DNA of 22,665 nucleotides from a virus (IMGVR_UViG_3300042891_000428:1-22665), one strand, 5' to 3'. Shown: positions 1-7,581, counted from the first letter of the stretch. The notes: generated from the letters alone by a model not told the origin. Numbers and translations: made by a program.

Positions 1-162
1 TTCTTCTTCACCCTCGATTTCATTTGTTAGTTTTGTTGCTAACATTCTTTCTAAACGAGGAGCAAAGGCTTCTTGTAAAGCAATTTTAGCGTTTGCTAAA
101 GCAGTTTCTTTAACAGCTTTTGCATCGGCGATTGCTTCTTTTAGCAAGTCTGATTTTGCCAT
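1..162 (-). CDS. Prohead core scaffold-like protein (N-terminal part)
   Basis: This gene runs off the left edge; only its first 54 codons are present. The start at 162 is well fixed by an AAGGAG ribosome site six bases upstream. The visible peptide starts MAKSDLLKEAIADAKAV and is a charged, alanine-rich helix with no Cys or Trp. Several Leu-x-Glu sites appear (LKE, LQE, LER context), which is the kind of site a T4-type gp21 prohead protease cuts. Its place downstream of portal and protease matches T4 gp22, the scaffold that precedes the major capsid gene and is degraded during head maturation. A major capsid gene should therefore follow just outside the window. The scaffold role is inferred from position, helical composition and cleavage-like sites; I cannot see the full protein. 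An unrelated small head protein remains possible. Confidence 0.6.
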   Translation of the reverse strand, partial: MAKSDLLKEAIADAKAVKETALANAKIALQEAFAPRLERMLATKLTNEIEGEEE

Positions 163-168
163 TGTTTT

Positions 169-174
169 CTCCTT
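169..174 (-). promoter_or_regulatory. Strong Shine-Dalgarno site of the scaffold-like gene
   Basis: The coding strand reads AAGGAG, then six bases, then ATG. This is the closest match to a full Shine-Dalgarno sequence found ahead of any gene here. Most other genes have A/T-rich leaders or only weak GGA or AGGG sites. The site fixes the start of the gene at 162. Confidence 0.75.
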
Positions 175-263
175 AAATTTGTTTTTTGGAAATAAGATTA
201 TTGAGAATCTTAATAGAAATATATTAAATACTAGACACTATATAGGAAATAGCGTATTTACAA

Positions 264-271
264 ATAAATAT
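264..271 (-). promoter_or_regulatory. Candidate late promoter motif ATATTTAT (scaffold gene)
   Basis: The coding strand carries ATATTTAT about 100 bases before the scaffold-like gene and just downstream of the terminator that closes the bS21 gene. A new transcript must start between the terminator and the gene, so a promoter is expected here. The same 8-mer lies in six other intergenic gaps. This is the only copy far from its gene, which leaves a leader of roughly 90 bases containing a weak hairpin (arms 194-199 and 206-211). Confidence 0.4.
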
Positions 272-292
272 GAGCATGTTTTAAAAAACAGT

Positions 293-321
293 AAAAAAGC
301 TCTAACTTTTTTTGTTAGAGC
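293..321 (-). terminator. Rho-independent terminator after the bS21 gene
   Basis: On the coding strand GCTCTAAC, a loop of seven A, and GTTAGAGC form a perfect 8-bp stem (arms 314-321 and 299-306), followed at once by six T (293-298). This is a textbook intrinsic terminator pointing left. It starts about 22 bases after the bS21 stop codon. It separates the terminase-to-bS21 block from the scaffold-like gene. It is the only clear intrinsic terminator I found in the window. Confidence 0.88.
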
Positions 322-343
322 CTTAAACTTTAATTAATTTTTC

Positions 344-589
344 TTAAAAAGAATTTAAATCTTTAATTCTTTGAATAAATTGTGCTGCTTGTAATTGTTT
401 TCTTTTTCTCACACTAGGCTTTTCAAATTCTTTTCGATCTTTAATTCGTTCTAAAATTCCAGAATTTTTAACTTTGCGTTTCCATACTTTAAGAGCAAAT
501 CCTAAATCTTCTCTTTGTGTACCTACTACATTAACTGCTAAAGAATTCCCTGGAACTATAGTTTGATGTTGTTTTTGTTTTTTACTCAT
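344..589 (-). CDS. rpsU: Phage-encoded ribosomal protein bS21
   Basis: This 81-aa basic protein matches the small-subunit ribosomal protein bS21. The core, about residues 30-78, reads LGFALKVWKRKVKNSGILER and continues with a KEFEKPSVRKRKQ-like stretch. That is the bS21 pattern of a variable-FKR segment, an SGIL/AGVL turn, a YEKP/FEKP element and a basic helix. An extra N-terminal tail of about 28 residues precedes the core. bS21 sits by the 3' end of 16S rRNA near the anti-Shine-Dalgarno site and affects initiation. Phage copies of bS21 are known from metagenomic phages, where they are thought to enter host ribosomes. The gene has no SD of its own (leader AATTTAATAT), follows its neighbour by nine bases and is closed by a terminator. 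Family assignment is firm; the effect on host ribosomes is inference. Confidence 0.88.
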   Translation of the reverse strand: MSKKQKQHQTIVPGNSLAVNVVGTQREDLGFALKVWKRKVKNSGILERIKDRKEFEKPSVRKRKQLQAAQFIQRIKDLNSF

Positions 590-598
590 ATATTAAAT

Positions 599-1084
599 TT
601 AAATTTCTGGTTGCGGTGCTTTTGGTTTTTGTTGTCTAACGTTAAATCTAAAATGTTTTAATTCAGGTTTCTGTGCTAAATATCCTTGAAGCTTTTGTGA
701 TTCTAAACCTGGGTCTTGTCCTAATCTAAAATAAAAATATCCAATTTTACCTGATGGCGATATTGTATGTTTAACTACAGTAAATCCTTTTCTTTCAGAC
801 CATTCTTTAATTTCTTGTGCTACTGCTTTTGCCTCAGCTGGATTTCTTAATACATATTCAATCCCGCCTCTATAATCTGTAATATGATTGATCAATTGAG
901 CTTCTTCTAGATCAGACTCTGTTTTCATGGCATTATTCATATCTTTTAACGCCGTAGCCATATCTTTAGCATTTTGAACATCATCTTTTGTAAACTTCGG
1001 TATGCCTGATGGTGCTGCACCAGGTGTCGATTGTTCTGTTAATCCAAAAAATTGTTTATATAATTTTTTAAATTTGCTCATCAT
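599..1084 (-). CDS. Unknown head-cluster protein, possible prohead core component
   Basis: This 161-aa protein is not recognised. It begins MMSKFKKLYKQFFGLTEQ, a short basic/aromatic leader with an L-T-E site at about residues 15-17. A Gly/Pro/Ala-rich linker follows, then a helical middle with an L-E-E site. The C-terminal part, about residues 70-150, has mixed alpha/beta character (GFTVVKHTISPSGKIGYFYF) and could be a small folded domain. No catalytic motif is visible. It lies between the prohead protease region and bS21, where T4-like phages place small core or internal head proteins. A role as a processed core or internal protein is inferred from place and LxE sites only. Two ATG codons are adjacent; either could start the protein. 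Confidence 0.75.
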   Translation of the reverse strand: MMSKFKKLYKQFFGLTEQSTPGAAPSGIPKFTKDDVQNAKDMATALKDMNNAMKTESDLEEAQLINHITDYRGGIEYVLRNPAEAKAVAQEIKEWSERKGFTVVKHTISPSGKIGYFYFRLGQDPGLESQKLQGYLAQKPELKHFRFNVRQQKPKAPQPEI

Positions 1085-1123
1085 TCTACCTATATTATAA
1101 TAATACTTTTTATATTATCCAAA

Positions 1124-1501
1124 TTAATTAACATCAAAGTAACGATTTAAATGTTGTCCAATATTTTCATATGCTAATGACATTCGATCTTGTGCCTCTT
1201 TCAATTCTCGAGCTGCTTGTTCAAAATCGCGGTAATCTTCATGCATACGTTTATTGTTCTTTTTGTGTGCAACATTTGACATCCAATCATCACTTTCAGT
1301 CATGATGCGTTCCGCACGTTCTACGATCGCTTTAACTCGTTCTACAATTTCTTCTAAATTACCTTTTCCGTATACAGAATCACCTAACGCAGAGAAATTT
1401 GCAACTTCTTGTACAAATTGTTGTTTCTCTTCACGAGTCATTGGTTTTGGCTGATCTTCTAAAATTGTTTCTAGAATGAATTTCAAATTAGGCGTTTTCA
1501 T
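1124..1501 (-). CDS. Unknown small helical head-cluster protein
   Basis: This 125-aa protein is predicted almost wholly helical and charged, with no Cys. It starts MKTPNLKFILETILEDQPKP, so I-L-E sites occur within the first 16 residues, like the cut sites of a gp21-type protease. Its ATG overlaps the stop codon of the prohead protease by one base (TAATG), which suggests translational coupling and related timing. A weak GGAT site lies a few bases upstream. T4 has small core proteins (gp67, gp68) near its protease gene; this could be a functional counterpart, but I see no sequence match that proves it. Confidence 0.75.
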   Translation of the reverse strand: MKTPNLKFILETILEDQPKPMTREEKQQFVQEVANFSALGDSVYGKGNLEEIVERVKAIVERAERIMTESDDWMSNVAHKKNNKRMHEDYRDFEQAARELKEAQDRMSLAYENIGQHLNRYFDVN

Positions 1502-2133
1502 TATATTATCCTACATTTTCCATCTTCACATAAAATCGATGTAATGATGTCGTTTACTTTGTTATATTTGTTATTTGGTATATTTTTATTTATAGATTCG
1601 TGCATGTTAATAGGACGCATAAAAGCCCCATGAGTAGATGGATTAGACACGAAGTCCCAACATATTAATTCAAAATCTTCTTGAACTTCAACCGTTCCTT
1701 CACTGCGTAATTCTTTAACTGATCCTAATCCACGAGAAGAAATGCCCAATGTAATACCTGCTTTAAATAATTCTTTTAAAATTTTACCTGATGGTGTTTC
1801 TAAGATTTGAACTGCACCCATTAGGTCATCACCATTCCACCAAATTTTTAAAATATTGTGCGAAACATTATTTAAGTTAACAATAGACGATTCTGGGTGA
1901 TCTAATTCACCTAATGCTCTATGTTGATCAATATATTCTTTTTGATATCGTATGCATTCTCTTTGTAGAATTTGTTTTGGATATACTCGGCCGTTTTGAT
2001 TTTTAGCTGCTGCTCTTTGTAAAACGCCTTGTACAACAAAACCACCAGGTATTCCATATGCATCGCCAGATGACTCAGTTAATGAGCCAATTGGTTTGAA
2101 TGGTACATATTCTACTAATAATTTTTTTGACAT
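1501..2133 (-). CDS. 21: Prohead maturation protease, T4 gp21-like
   Basis: This 210-aa protein is a serine protease of the phage prohead assemblin-like fold. It cleaves scaffold and capsid proteins inside the prohead. The early strand with GFVVQGVLQRAAAKNQNGRVY is typical of T4-type gp21. The catalytic His lies in GELDHPESS (His79) and the Ser in GISSRGLGSV (Ser132 or Ser133). A further conserved block, DFVSNPSTHGAFM, follows at about 160-172. Length matches T4 gp21 (about 212 aa). It begins MSKKLLVEY, so an L-V-E site near its own start would allow self-removal of a leader. The start has an AGGGGA ribosome site. It lies three bases after the 235-aa gene and overlaps the next by one base. 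Confidence 0.92.
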   Translation of the reverse strand: MSKKLLVEYVPFKPIGSLTESSGDAYGIPGGFVVQGVLQRAAAKNQNGRVYPKQILQRECIRYQKEYIDQHRALGELDHPESSIVNLNNVSHNILKIWWNGDDLMGAVQILETPSGKILKELFKAGITLGISSRGLGSVKELRSEGTVEVQEDFELICWDFVSNPSTHGAFMRPINMHESINKNIPNNKYNKVNDIITSILCEDGKCRII

Positions 2134-2136
2134 GAT

Positions 2137-2844
2137 CTATTCCCCTAATGCTCTTACTCGCTCTGATATTTTAATTAGTTTTTCTGAAATTTTAGTTAAT
2201 GCATTTTGCGTACTAGAACCATATGTTGAAGCTGACACCCCGGATTCTGTTTTTAATTTTGTATTGTAATTAACTAATGTTTCAATTTCTTGTAATTTTT
2301 TAGCTAGCTCCTTGATTGTATTTTTTACTTTTTTTTCAGGGCTTAAATGTTTATCTTCTGTTGCAAATCGTCTATATGATTCTATAAGTTGTTCATATTT
2401 ACGATCCATCATTTCATATACTTTAGATGATTTATCTGTAATATTTGCAGTACCATATGGCTGATTTGTAAATTTAACTGGATATTCTTGATCTTTATTT
2501 GTCCATTTGTCTGTGTCGTTAGAGAATGGAAACTTATCTTGAGATGTTTCTTCTGGCGATTCTGGTTTTTGATAACCTGTATCTTTCCATCTAAATGTCG
2601 GAGGCGTATTTACAGATTCTTTAATTTTTACACGTTTCATGCCTAATGCTTCAACCGTATCATCATCTGCACCTGTTTTACTAAATGCATTTGGCGTATT
2701 ATAACCAGCTACGCCGCCGGTGGTAGATATTTCATCGAGTTCAGATTCGTCACATACGCATTGCGATTTTACTCTATCACACGCATCACAGTAATCTTCC
2801 AATTCCATGAATTTTTCTTCCATTTCTTTTAAGAAAGATTTCAT
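2137..2844 (-). CDS. Unknown head-cluster protein with N-terminal Cys cluster
   Basis: This 235-aa protein lies between the portal and the prohead protease. Near the N-terminus is a compact Cys cluster, YCDACDRVKSQCVCDE (Cys19, 22, 29, 31; CxxC-x6-CxC), that could bind one zinc. It is followed by ELDEISTTGGVAGYNTPNAF, a Gly/Asn-rich stretch I associate with structural proteins of marine myoviruses, from memory only. The middle is polar and probably disordered (about 75-140). The last 90 residues are helical and probably coiled coil. The start overlaps the stop of the upstream 283-aa gene by one base (TAATG), so the two are likely co-translated. A role in scaffold or core assembly is inferred from position alone. 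Confidence 0.78.
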   Translation of the reverse strand: MKSFLKEMEEKFMELEDYCDACDRVKSQCVCDESELDEISTTGGVAGYNTPNAFSKTGADDDTVEALGMKRVKIKESVNTPPTFRWKDTGYQKPESPEETSQDKFPFSNDTDKWTNKDQEYPVKFTNQPYGTANITDKSSKVYEMMDRKYEQLIESYRRFATEDKHLSPEKKVKNTIKELAKKLQEIETLVNYNTKLKTESGVSASTYGSSTQNALTKISEKLIKISERVRALGE

Positions 2845-3695
2845 TAGTGCATCCCTTTTAATTCTCGAACTAGATCAAAATAACGTAACAAAGAAAGTAT
2901 ATGTGATTCTTTGATTGTTTTCATATTTTCTACAGTACATAACATTTCTGAAAGTTTTTGTACTTTAATCTGCGTAACTTTATCAGTTATTAATTTTGCT
3001 TGATTTGCTAAATCTTTTTTAATTTCTGGAATAATAACTTGAATGTATTCTTTTAAAGCATTAGTATCATTAACATTGGTAATGTATTTATTTAAAAGTT
3101 GTTTTTGCGATTCATCTAAGTTATTTGAATATTTTTCATTGAATTTATCAATCATTAATTTGTATGTTAACAAACGTACATCTTTTGGTTGTGATTGAAA
3201 TTTTTCTAATGTTAAATCTTTTTCTTGTTGTTTTCTTTCAACTAAAATTCCATTAGACAGTATTACATGTTTACATTCCATTAGCTGTTTTGGATTATCC
3301 GTTTCTTGATATTCAAATATCATGTAAATTGATGCTAATGTTTTATAGTTATTAATATGTATTTTTGAAATATCATCAAAATTAAATCGTTCGGAAATTT
3401 CTTTAACGAGATTGTAACGTTGTCTTTTAAGTAAACTTTGATTTAATTTATCATGAGTTGCTTTAACACTACGAATATAATCTAGTGCTTGTGCTTCACT
3501 TCGATATTGTTCTTTTAATAATGAATTATATAAATACAATTCTTTAGCTAATTCTGTATTTTTTCCGAAATATTTTTTGATTATATCAATAGTAGTTGAT
3601 TTATTTGATGATAATGTTTCTGATGTTAATTTTCTAACTAACATTTCGAAAAGTATCCCGGTATTTTTATATTTCGAATGTTTTAATTTTTTCAT
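2844..3695 (-). CDS. Unknown head-cluster protein downstream of the portal
   Basis: I place the start at the ATG at 3695 (MKKLKHSKYKNTGILFEMLV, 283 aa). The frame is open two codons further to a TTG at 3701, which is less likely. The protein is highly charged, Lys/Leu-rich and helical throughout. It has no Cys pattern or enzyme motif beyond a single LMECKHVIL segment near the middle. It directly follows the portal gene, and its stop overlaps the next start, which points to head assembly. A candidate promoter 8-mer lies 25 bases upstream. I do not recognise the family. A scaffold, core or portal-associated role is only inference. Confidence 0.78.
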   Translation of the reverse strand: MKKLKHSKYKNTGILFEMLVRKLTSETLSSNKSTTIDIIKKYFGKNTELAKELYLYNSLLKEQYRSEAQALDYIRSVKATHDKLNQSLLKRQRYNLVKEISERFNFDDISKIHINNYKTLASIYMIFEYQETDNPKQLMECKHVILSNGILVERKQQEKDLTLEKFQSQPKDVRLLTYKLMIDKFNEKYSNNLDESQKQLLNKYITNVNDTNALKEYIQVIIPEIKKDLANQAKLITDKVTQIKVQKLSEMLCTVENMKTIKESHILSLLRYFDLVRELKGMH

Positions 3696-3720
3696 ATTCA
3701 ATACAGTTCTTTTTTATTTA

Positions 3721-3728
3721 ATAAATAT
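3721..3728 (-). promoter_or_regulatory. Candidate late promoter motif ATATTTAT (283-aa gene)
   Basis: The coding-strand 8-mer ATATTTAT lies between the portal stop and the 283-aa gene, 25 bases before that gene's ATG. The following base is T, giving TATTTATT rather than TATTTATA. It is one of seven intergenic copies. Confidence 0.4.
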
Positions 3729-3736
3729 GTTTGAAT

Positions 3737-5569
3737 TTATAAAATGTTCTTTTCATCTAACATAGTGCCTTGATCTAAATCTTTCTTCTTATTTTTCAAA
3801 GTTTCTGTTATAATATTAGGCCCTTTTGATTTATTTAAATAACGAAGTATGTTATGACTTTCAGTTGCTACCGGTCTAACTGCTTTATCAAAACGTTTAT
3901 CTGGAAAGAATGTTGTTTTTTGATTGTCAGGGTTAAATGCTTGATCAAGTTCTTTTTTACCTGTCGGATCCCATCCGAATGCATTTTTGTGTTGCCCAAA
4001 TTTAATTCCTTCTTTTGGTCTTCCTCCTAAATCTTTTTCTTCAACATCATCACTGCTCATATGCATTGAAGCTAAATCATGAGGCGTACCAAATGACACG
4101 CCAGTTACTGCAGGATCATTACCTTCTTGTTCAATTTGGTTTTGTCGGAATCGAAGTTTAAGATCTTCAACAACATCATTTCTTTGTTGCAACCATTCAT
4201 CTTCTGACATATTGAATATAAACTCATATATGTATTTATCTGAAACTAATTTGCTATCTTTCATTGCCGTTGCTAATGTCATTTTTTCAGTCATTAAAGC
4301 AACTTTTTGTTGATCATATATAATTGATGGAGCTGTTAATTCTAATTCAAACCCAACTAAATCTTCTCCTTCATAACCTTGTGCATATAAATGTACAATT
4401 GCAATTTTAGTTAATTCAGACATTACTATTCGCTGAACACGTTCAATTGTTCTTGCAAAACGAATATCCATAGATGCTAATGTAGTTTTTCCTTCTACCG
4501 CTTCTGCATAGCCTAAAAATGGTTTAGGAACTTTTAATGCAGCCATCATTTTATCTTTTATATATTCTAAGTCTTCAGTACCAGTCCAAGTCATTCCTGG
4601 TAATGTATCAATTGATGTAGTCGAATTGCCGCCGCGAACAGGTAGATAATAATCTTCTAACATGTTCATTAAATTAAATTTTAAATTGTATTGACCTGTT
4701 TGTTGATCAATATGTGGAATTTTTTTCATTTTATTGATAATCTGTTCCATGAATGAATCAACTTCATTTGGAGGAATATTACCAATATCAATTTTAAATA
4801 CACGTTTTTCCGGAGCTCGCATAATACGATGAATTAACATTGCATCTTCCATCATCATTAATTTTTGAAATTCTTTACGTGCTCCTTCTAACATTGATCT
4901 ACCATATGGTAAAAAGTTAGAATCTGATAACATACGGAAATGTGCTATTTCAAAAACTTCAAAATCTTTTCTAGAATCTGCTACATGTTTGAATTTGATT
5001 TTATATTCGCCAGTTGCTTCATCATATTCTTCCCAACGCTCAATTTCATAACTAGAAAATGGTCGAGCATTAACAATTCCAATTTCATCAGCAATATCTA
5101 ATTTTAAAAAGAAATCGCCATATTTTGTCATGTTTCGAATCCAAGTCCATAGATTAAATTCGATATTCAAAATATCATAAAATAAATTATAAAGAATTTT
5201 TTGTATTTGTGTTTTATTAGTTTTGATAGTTAAAATATCACCGAACTGATCTGCTAATGTAGATTCATCAGAGTATATATCAAGTGCTGAACTAATAATT
5301 GGATCGCGATCCATCATCTCATAATCAGCATACAGTTGCATACGATTCTGATGCATATAGTAGTTAGAATCATATCCACCCATACCTCCAACCATGTGCT
5401 TATTTGCACCATGCATTCTGGTATATCGATCAGCTACTTTAGTTTGATTTAAGTTACCAATTGCTTGTAAACGATTAGTATCGACTACGCGTAATTTATC
5501 TTTTCCATACGCACGAACAATAACATTCGTTGCAAATAGATTCTGTAAACGTTTTCTTAGAGACGCCAT
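3737..5569 (-). CDS. 20: Portal vertex protein, T4 gp20-like
   Basis: This is the dodecameric portal, through which DNA enters the head and on which the prohead is built. At 610 aa it is longer than T4 gp20 (524 aa). Typical gp20 blocks appear in order: MDRDPIISSALDIYSDEST (about 86-104), KYGDFFLKLD (about 149-158), MRAPEKRVFKIDIGNIP (about 250-266), EDYYLPVRGGNSTTSIDTLPG split around 305-325, and VPKPFLGY (347-354). The C-terminal 120 or so residues are polar and probably less ordered, ending in a Lys/Asp-rich tail; this accounts for the extra length. It lies 33 bases after the terminase gene. In T4 the tail sheath and tube genes 18 and 19 lie between these two; here they are missing. Confidence 0.93.
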   Translation of the reverse strand: MASLRKRLQNLFATNVIVRAYGKDKLRVVDTNRLQAIGNLNQTKVADRYTRMHGANKHMVGGMGGYDSNYYMHQNRMQLYADYEMMDRDPIISSALDIYSDESTLADQFGDILTIKTNKTQIQKILYNLFYDILNIEFNLWTWIRNMTKYGDFFLKLDIADEIGIVNARPFSSYEIERWEEYDEATGEYKIKFKHVADSRKDFEVFEIAHFRMLSDSNFLPYGRSMLEGARKEFQKLMMMEDAMLIHRIMRAPEKRVFKIDIGNIPPNEVDSFMEQIINKMKKIPHIDQQTGQYNLKFNLMNMLEDYYLPVRGGNSTTSIDTLPGMTWTGTEDLEYIKDKMMAALKVPKPFLGYAEAVEGKTTLASMDIRFARTIERVQRIVMSELTKIAIVHLYAQGYEGEDLVGFELELTAPSIIYDQQKVALMTEKMTLATAMKDSKLVSDKYIYEFIFNMSEDEWLQQRNDVVEDLKLRFRQNQIEQEGNDPAVTGVSFGTPHDLASMHMSSDDVEEKDLGGRPKEGIKFGQHKNAFGWDPTGKKELDQAFNPDNQKTTFFPDKRFDKAVRPVATESHNILRYLNKSKGPNIITETLKNKKKDLDQGTMLDEKNIL

Positions 5570-5588
5570 AATATTATTTTACTTTATT

Positions 5589-5596
5589 ATAAATAT
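5589..5596 (-). promoter_or_regulatory. Candidate late promoter motif ATATTTAT (portal gene)
   Basis: The coding-strand 8-mer ATATTTAT, extended to TATATTTATA, lies in the 33-base gap between terminase and portal, 19 bases before the portal ATG. The portal has no Shine-Dalgarno site (leader AAAATAATATT). Confidence 0.45.
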
Positions 5597-5602
5597 AACT
5601 TG

Positions 5603-7180
5603 TTACAGAAGCCAGGTCAAATTTTCATTATAATGACCATTGTTCCAATCCCACCCATCAGTTCCAGAAGATGGTTTGCCTGTAAATATAACTTGTTGTG
5701 AAGATTTTTGAAATTGACTTAATGTTTTTTTATGAAGTTCAATCCCTTGTTGACGTAATTTTAAAGATGTATCTCGAAGCCACAAACCAATAGCAAATGA
5801 CATAACAAGGTCATCATTATATCCATTTTGTGCTTGAGCTTTGCCATTTAACCAAACAAATACAAATAATTCTTGAATTAATCGTTTACTTCGTATAACT
5901 GGTGTTTTTTCTCGCATATACATTTCTAGAGCTGAAATCATTAATGGACGTGTACGAGATGTTGTTGATACTCCAGGAACCATTTGGCTTTTATCTTTCA
6001 TATCATAACCTTTTTTAAGTTGTACATCTACATCTACATAACCATCATCTTTATATGTATAAAATAGATTTTCATACCCTCGGTCTAATACAGGCTGAAT
6101 TGCTGCCCATCCAATATTGGCATTTTCAATTGCAAGTAGTGCATTATTCCATTCAGTTGCAACTGATACTAACATGTTCCCAAAATCTTTAGGCGGAAGT
6201 TTGCCTTTATATTCTGCAACTTGTACTACATCTTGTACATCAATAACATGAAATGTCGACCAGTCGCCGCCATCGCCTCGTGCAACGTCAGCTACTACTA
6301 TATAATCTTTCTCATAGTTTGGATATTCCCAAACCCAATATGCATTATCATATCCGCGTTTTTCGATAGGATCGGTACATTTTAATTCATAATCCATTAA
6401 TATACCGCCATCTACTACAGTATGTCCGGACGAAATAAAGTCACAGTCACATTCTTGTGCTGCACCTCGTTCACCAAGAAGTTTAGTTTGTTCATCTCGC
6501 CAATATTGATCTCGGTCTGGGTGTACTGTCCAATGTAGCTTAATTGTATGAAACCCATTTATTTCTTGTTCAGCTTCTGACCACACAGAGTGAAACCAGT
6601 TACCAACTCCGTTAGGTGTTGATAATACAATAGCACCACCACCTGTAGATAATGTTGCTTGCGATGCTACCCAAATTTCTTCAATGTTACGAATAAAGGC
6701 AGCCTCATCTATAATTAGCAATGAAAGTGCTTCAGAACGTGCACCGGTTGTTGCTGATGATACTGCTTTAATTTGTGAGCCGTTTTTAAATTTAAGAGAA
6801 AGTTTGTTATCTGCTTCAATATTACCTTTTAACCAACTAGGTAAATTGTCGTGCATGACACGTACTTTTGTTACTAAGTTTTTTGCTACTTCTTGAGTTG
6901 TTGCAATAACAAGTACGTTAAAATCTTCTTTGAATAACATGCTCCATAGAGCAAAGCCCGCTGAAAGAGTTGATATACCTAACTGACGAGACTTAAGAAT
7001 TACATTGTATCGATTATCTCGTAATTCTGTTAATGAATCTTCCTGAAACGGATATAGGTTAAATTTAATTTTACCTCGTTTAGGATGTTGTATATAACAA
7101 TATTGTTTCATGAAAAAAACAGGATCTTTAGCACACATAGTATACTGTTGTTGTATGATCTGTTTTATATTTTGAGACAT
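5603..7180 (-). CDS. 17: Terminase large subunit, T4 gp17-like
   Basis: This 525-aa protein is the DNA-packaging motor: an N-terminal ATPase followed by an RNase H-like nuclease. ATPase motifs: adenine-contact region NLYPFQED (about 41-48), Walker A KSRQLGIST (63-71), Walker B LLIIDEAAF (154-162) with catalytic Glu159, and coupling motif STPNG (187-191). Nuclease motifs: VVADVARGDGGDWS with Asp298, AIENANIG with Glu352, and GYNDDLVMSFA with Asp456/457. All expected acidic residues are present, so it should be active. It is shorter than T4 gp17 (610 aa), mainly at the ends. No intein or frameshift is visible. I could not identify a small terminase subunit by sequence; the genes just upstream are candidates by position only. 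Confidence 0.95.
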   Translation of the reverse strand: MSQNIKQIIQQQYTMCAKDPVFFMKQYCYIQHPKRGKIKFNLYPFQEDSLTELRDNRYNVILKSRQLGISTLSAGFALWSMLFKEDFNVLVIATTQEVAKNLVTKVRVMHDNLPSWLKGNIEADNKLSLKFKNGSQIKAVSSATTGARSEALSLLIIDEAAFIRNIEEIWVASQATLSTGGGAIVLSTPNGVGNWFHSVWSEAEQEINGFHTIKLHWTVHPDRDQYWRDEQTKLLGERGAAQECDCDFISSGHTVVDGGILMDYELKCTDPIEKRGYDNAYWVWEYPNYEKDYIVVADVARGDGGDWSTFHVIDVQDVVQVAEYKGKLPPKDFGNMLVSVATEWNNALLAIENANIGWAAIQPVLDRGYENLFYTYKDDGYVDVDVQLKKGYDMKDKSQMVPGVSTTSRTRPLMISALEMYMREKTPVIRSKRLIQELFVFVWLNGKAQAQNGYNDDLVMSFAIGLWLRDTSLKLRQQGIELHKKTLSQFQKSSQQVIFTGKPSSGTDGWDWNNGHYNENLTWLL

Positions 7181-7181
7181 A

Positions 7182-7580
7182 TTATTTTATAAATTGATTG
7201 ATTAATATTCCAGTACCTAAAGTAGATAAAAATCCAAATCCAAACCAAACTGATTTTTTATCATGCCATTTTGGCTGTAATAAATCAATTTTCTTTTCTA
7301 AATCCGTTACGATATTTTTTTGATATACAATAATACTATCTTGTTTACTAATTTGAACTGAATCTAATATAATTAATGAATCTTGTTTTTTTATTAATTT
7401 TTTATATGAAGCAATTAATTCATTATTAATATCATCAGCTGCCCACAATGAATCTAAAACAAAAGAAATATCCGCTGCTTGTTCTTTAGTAAAACAAACA
7501 GTATCGGGTGCAACTTTTTTAGTTTTTTGAGCATAACTCAATGTTGCAACAAACAATGATAATAACAATATCTTTTTCAT
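7182..7580 (-). CDS. Secreted coiled-coil protein with C-terminal membrane segment
   Basis: This 132-aa protein has a clear signal peptide, MKKILLLSLFVATLSYAQ, with probable cleavage near residue 16-18. SYAQ/SFAQ endings are common in Bacteroidota secreted proteins and help point to the host. Residues about 50-105 form a polar helix with heptad-like spacing (KQDSLIILDSVQISKQDSII). Residues 111-130 (VWFGFGFLSTLGTGILINQF) look like a transmembrane segment. There is one Cys (29) and no lipobox. An envelope-spanning lysis (spanin-like) role would fit the layout of exported N-terminus, coiled coil and C-terminal anchor, but no homology proves it. It lies one base after the 111-aa membrane protein gene and one base before terminase, so the three are probably co-translated. 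Confidence 0.78.
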   Translation of the reverse strand: MKKILLLSLFVATLSYAQKTKKVAPDTVCFTKEQAADISFVLDSLWAADDINNELIASYKKLIKKQDSLIILDSVQISKQDSIIVYQKNIVTDLEKKIDLLQPKWHDKKSVWFGFGFLSTLGTGILINQFIK

Positions 7581-7581
7581 A

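Noticed and set aside
194-211. Small hairpin AAGATT-6-AATCTT in the scaffold gene leader
   Set aside because: Six A/T-rich base pairs without a T-run are too weak to call a terminator or regulatory RNA.
1254-1454. Plus-strand open frame opposite the 125-aa head-cluster gene
   Set aside because: It lies fully inside a well-placed minus-strand gene, has Cys/Ser/Phe-rich composition typical of an antisense shadow, and has no neighbours on its strand.
1587-1594. TATAAATA on the coding strand, the exact T4 late box, inside the 3' end of the protease gene
   Set aside because: It is a single occurrence about 86 bases before the next start, in AT-rich coding DNA; unlike the ATATTTAT motif it is not repeated in gaps. 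It could still be a real promoter for the 125-aa gene.
3529-3536. Copies of the TATTTATA motif inside genes, here and at 21331-21338
   Set aside because: These lie within coding regions with no gene start just downstream, so I treat them as chance matches in AT-rich DNA. I did not scan exhaustively by computer.
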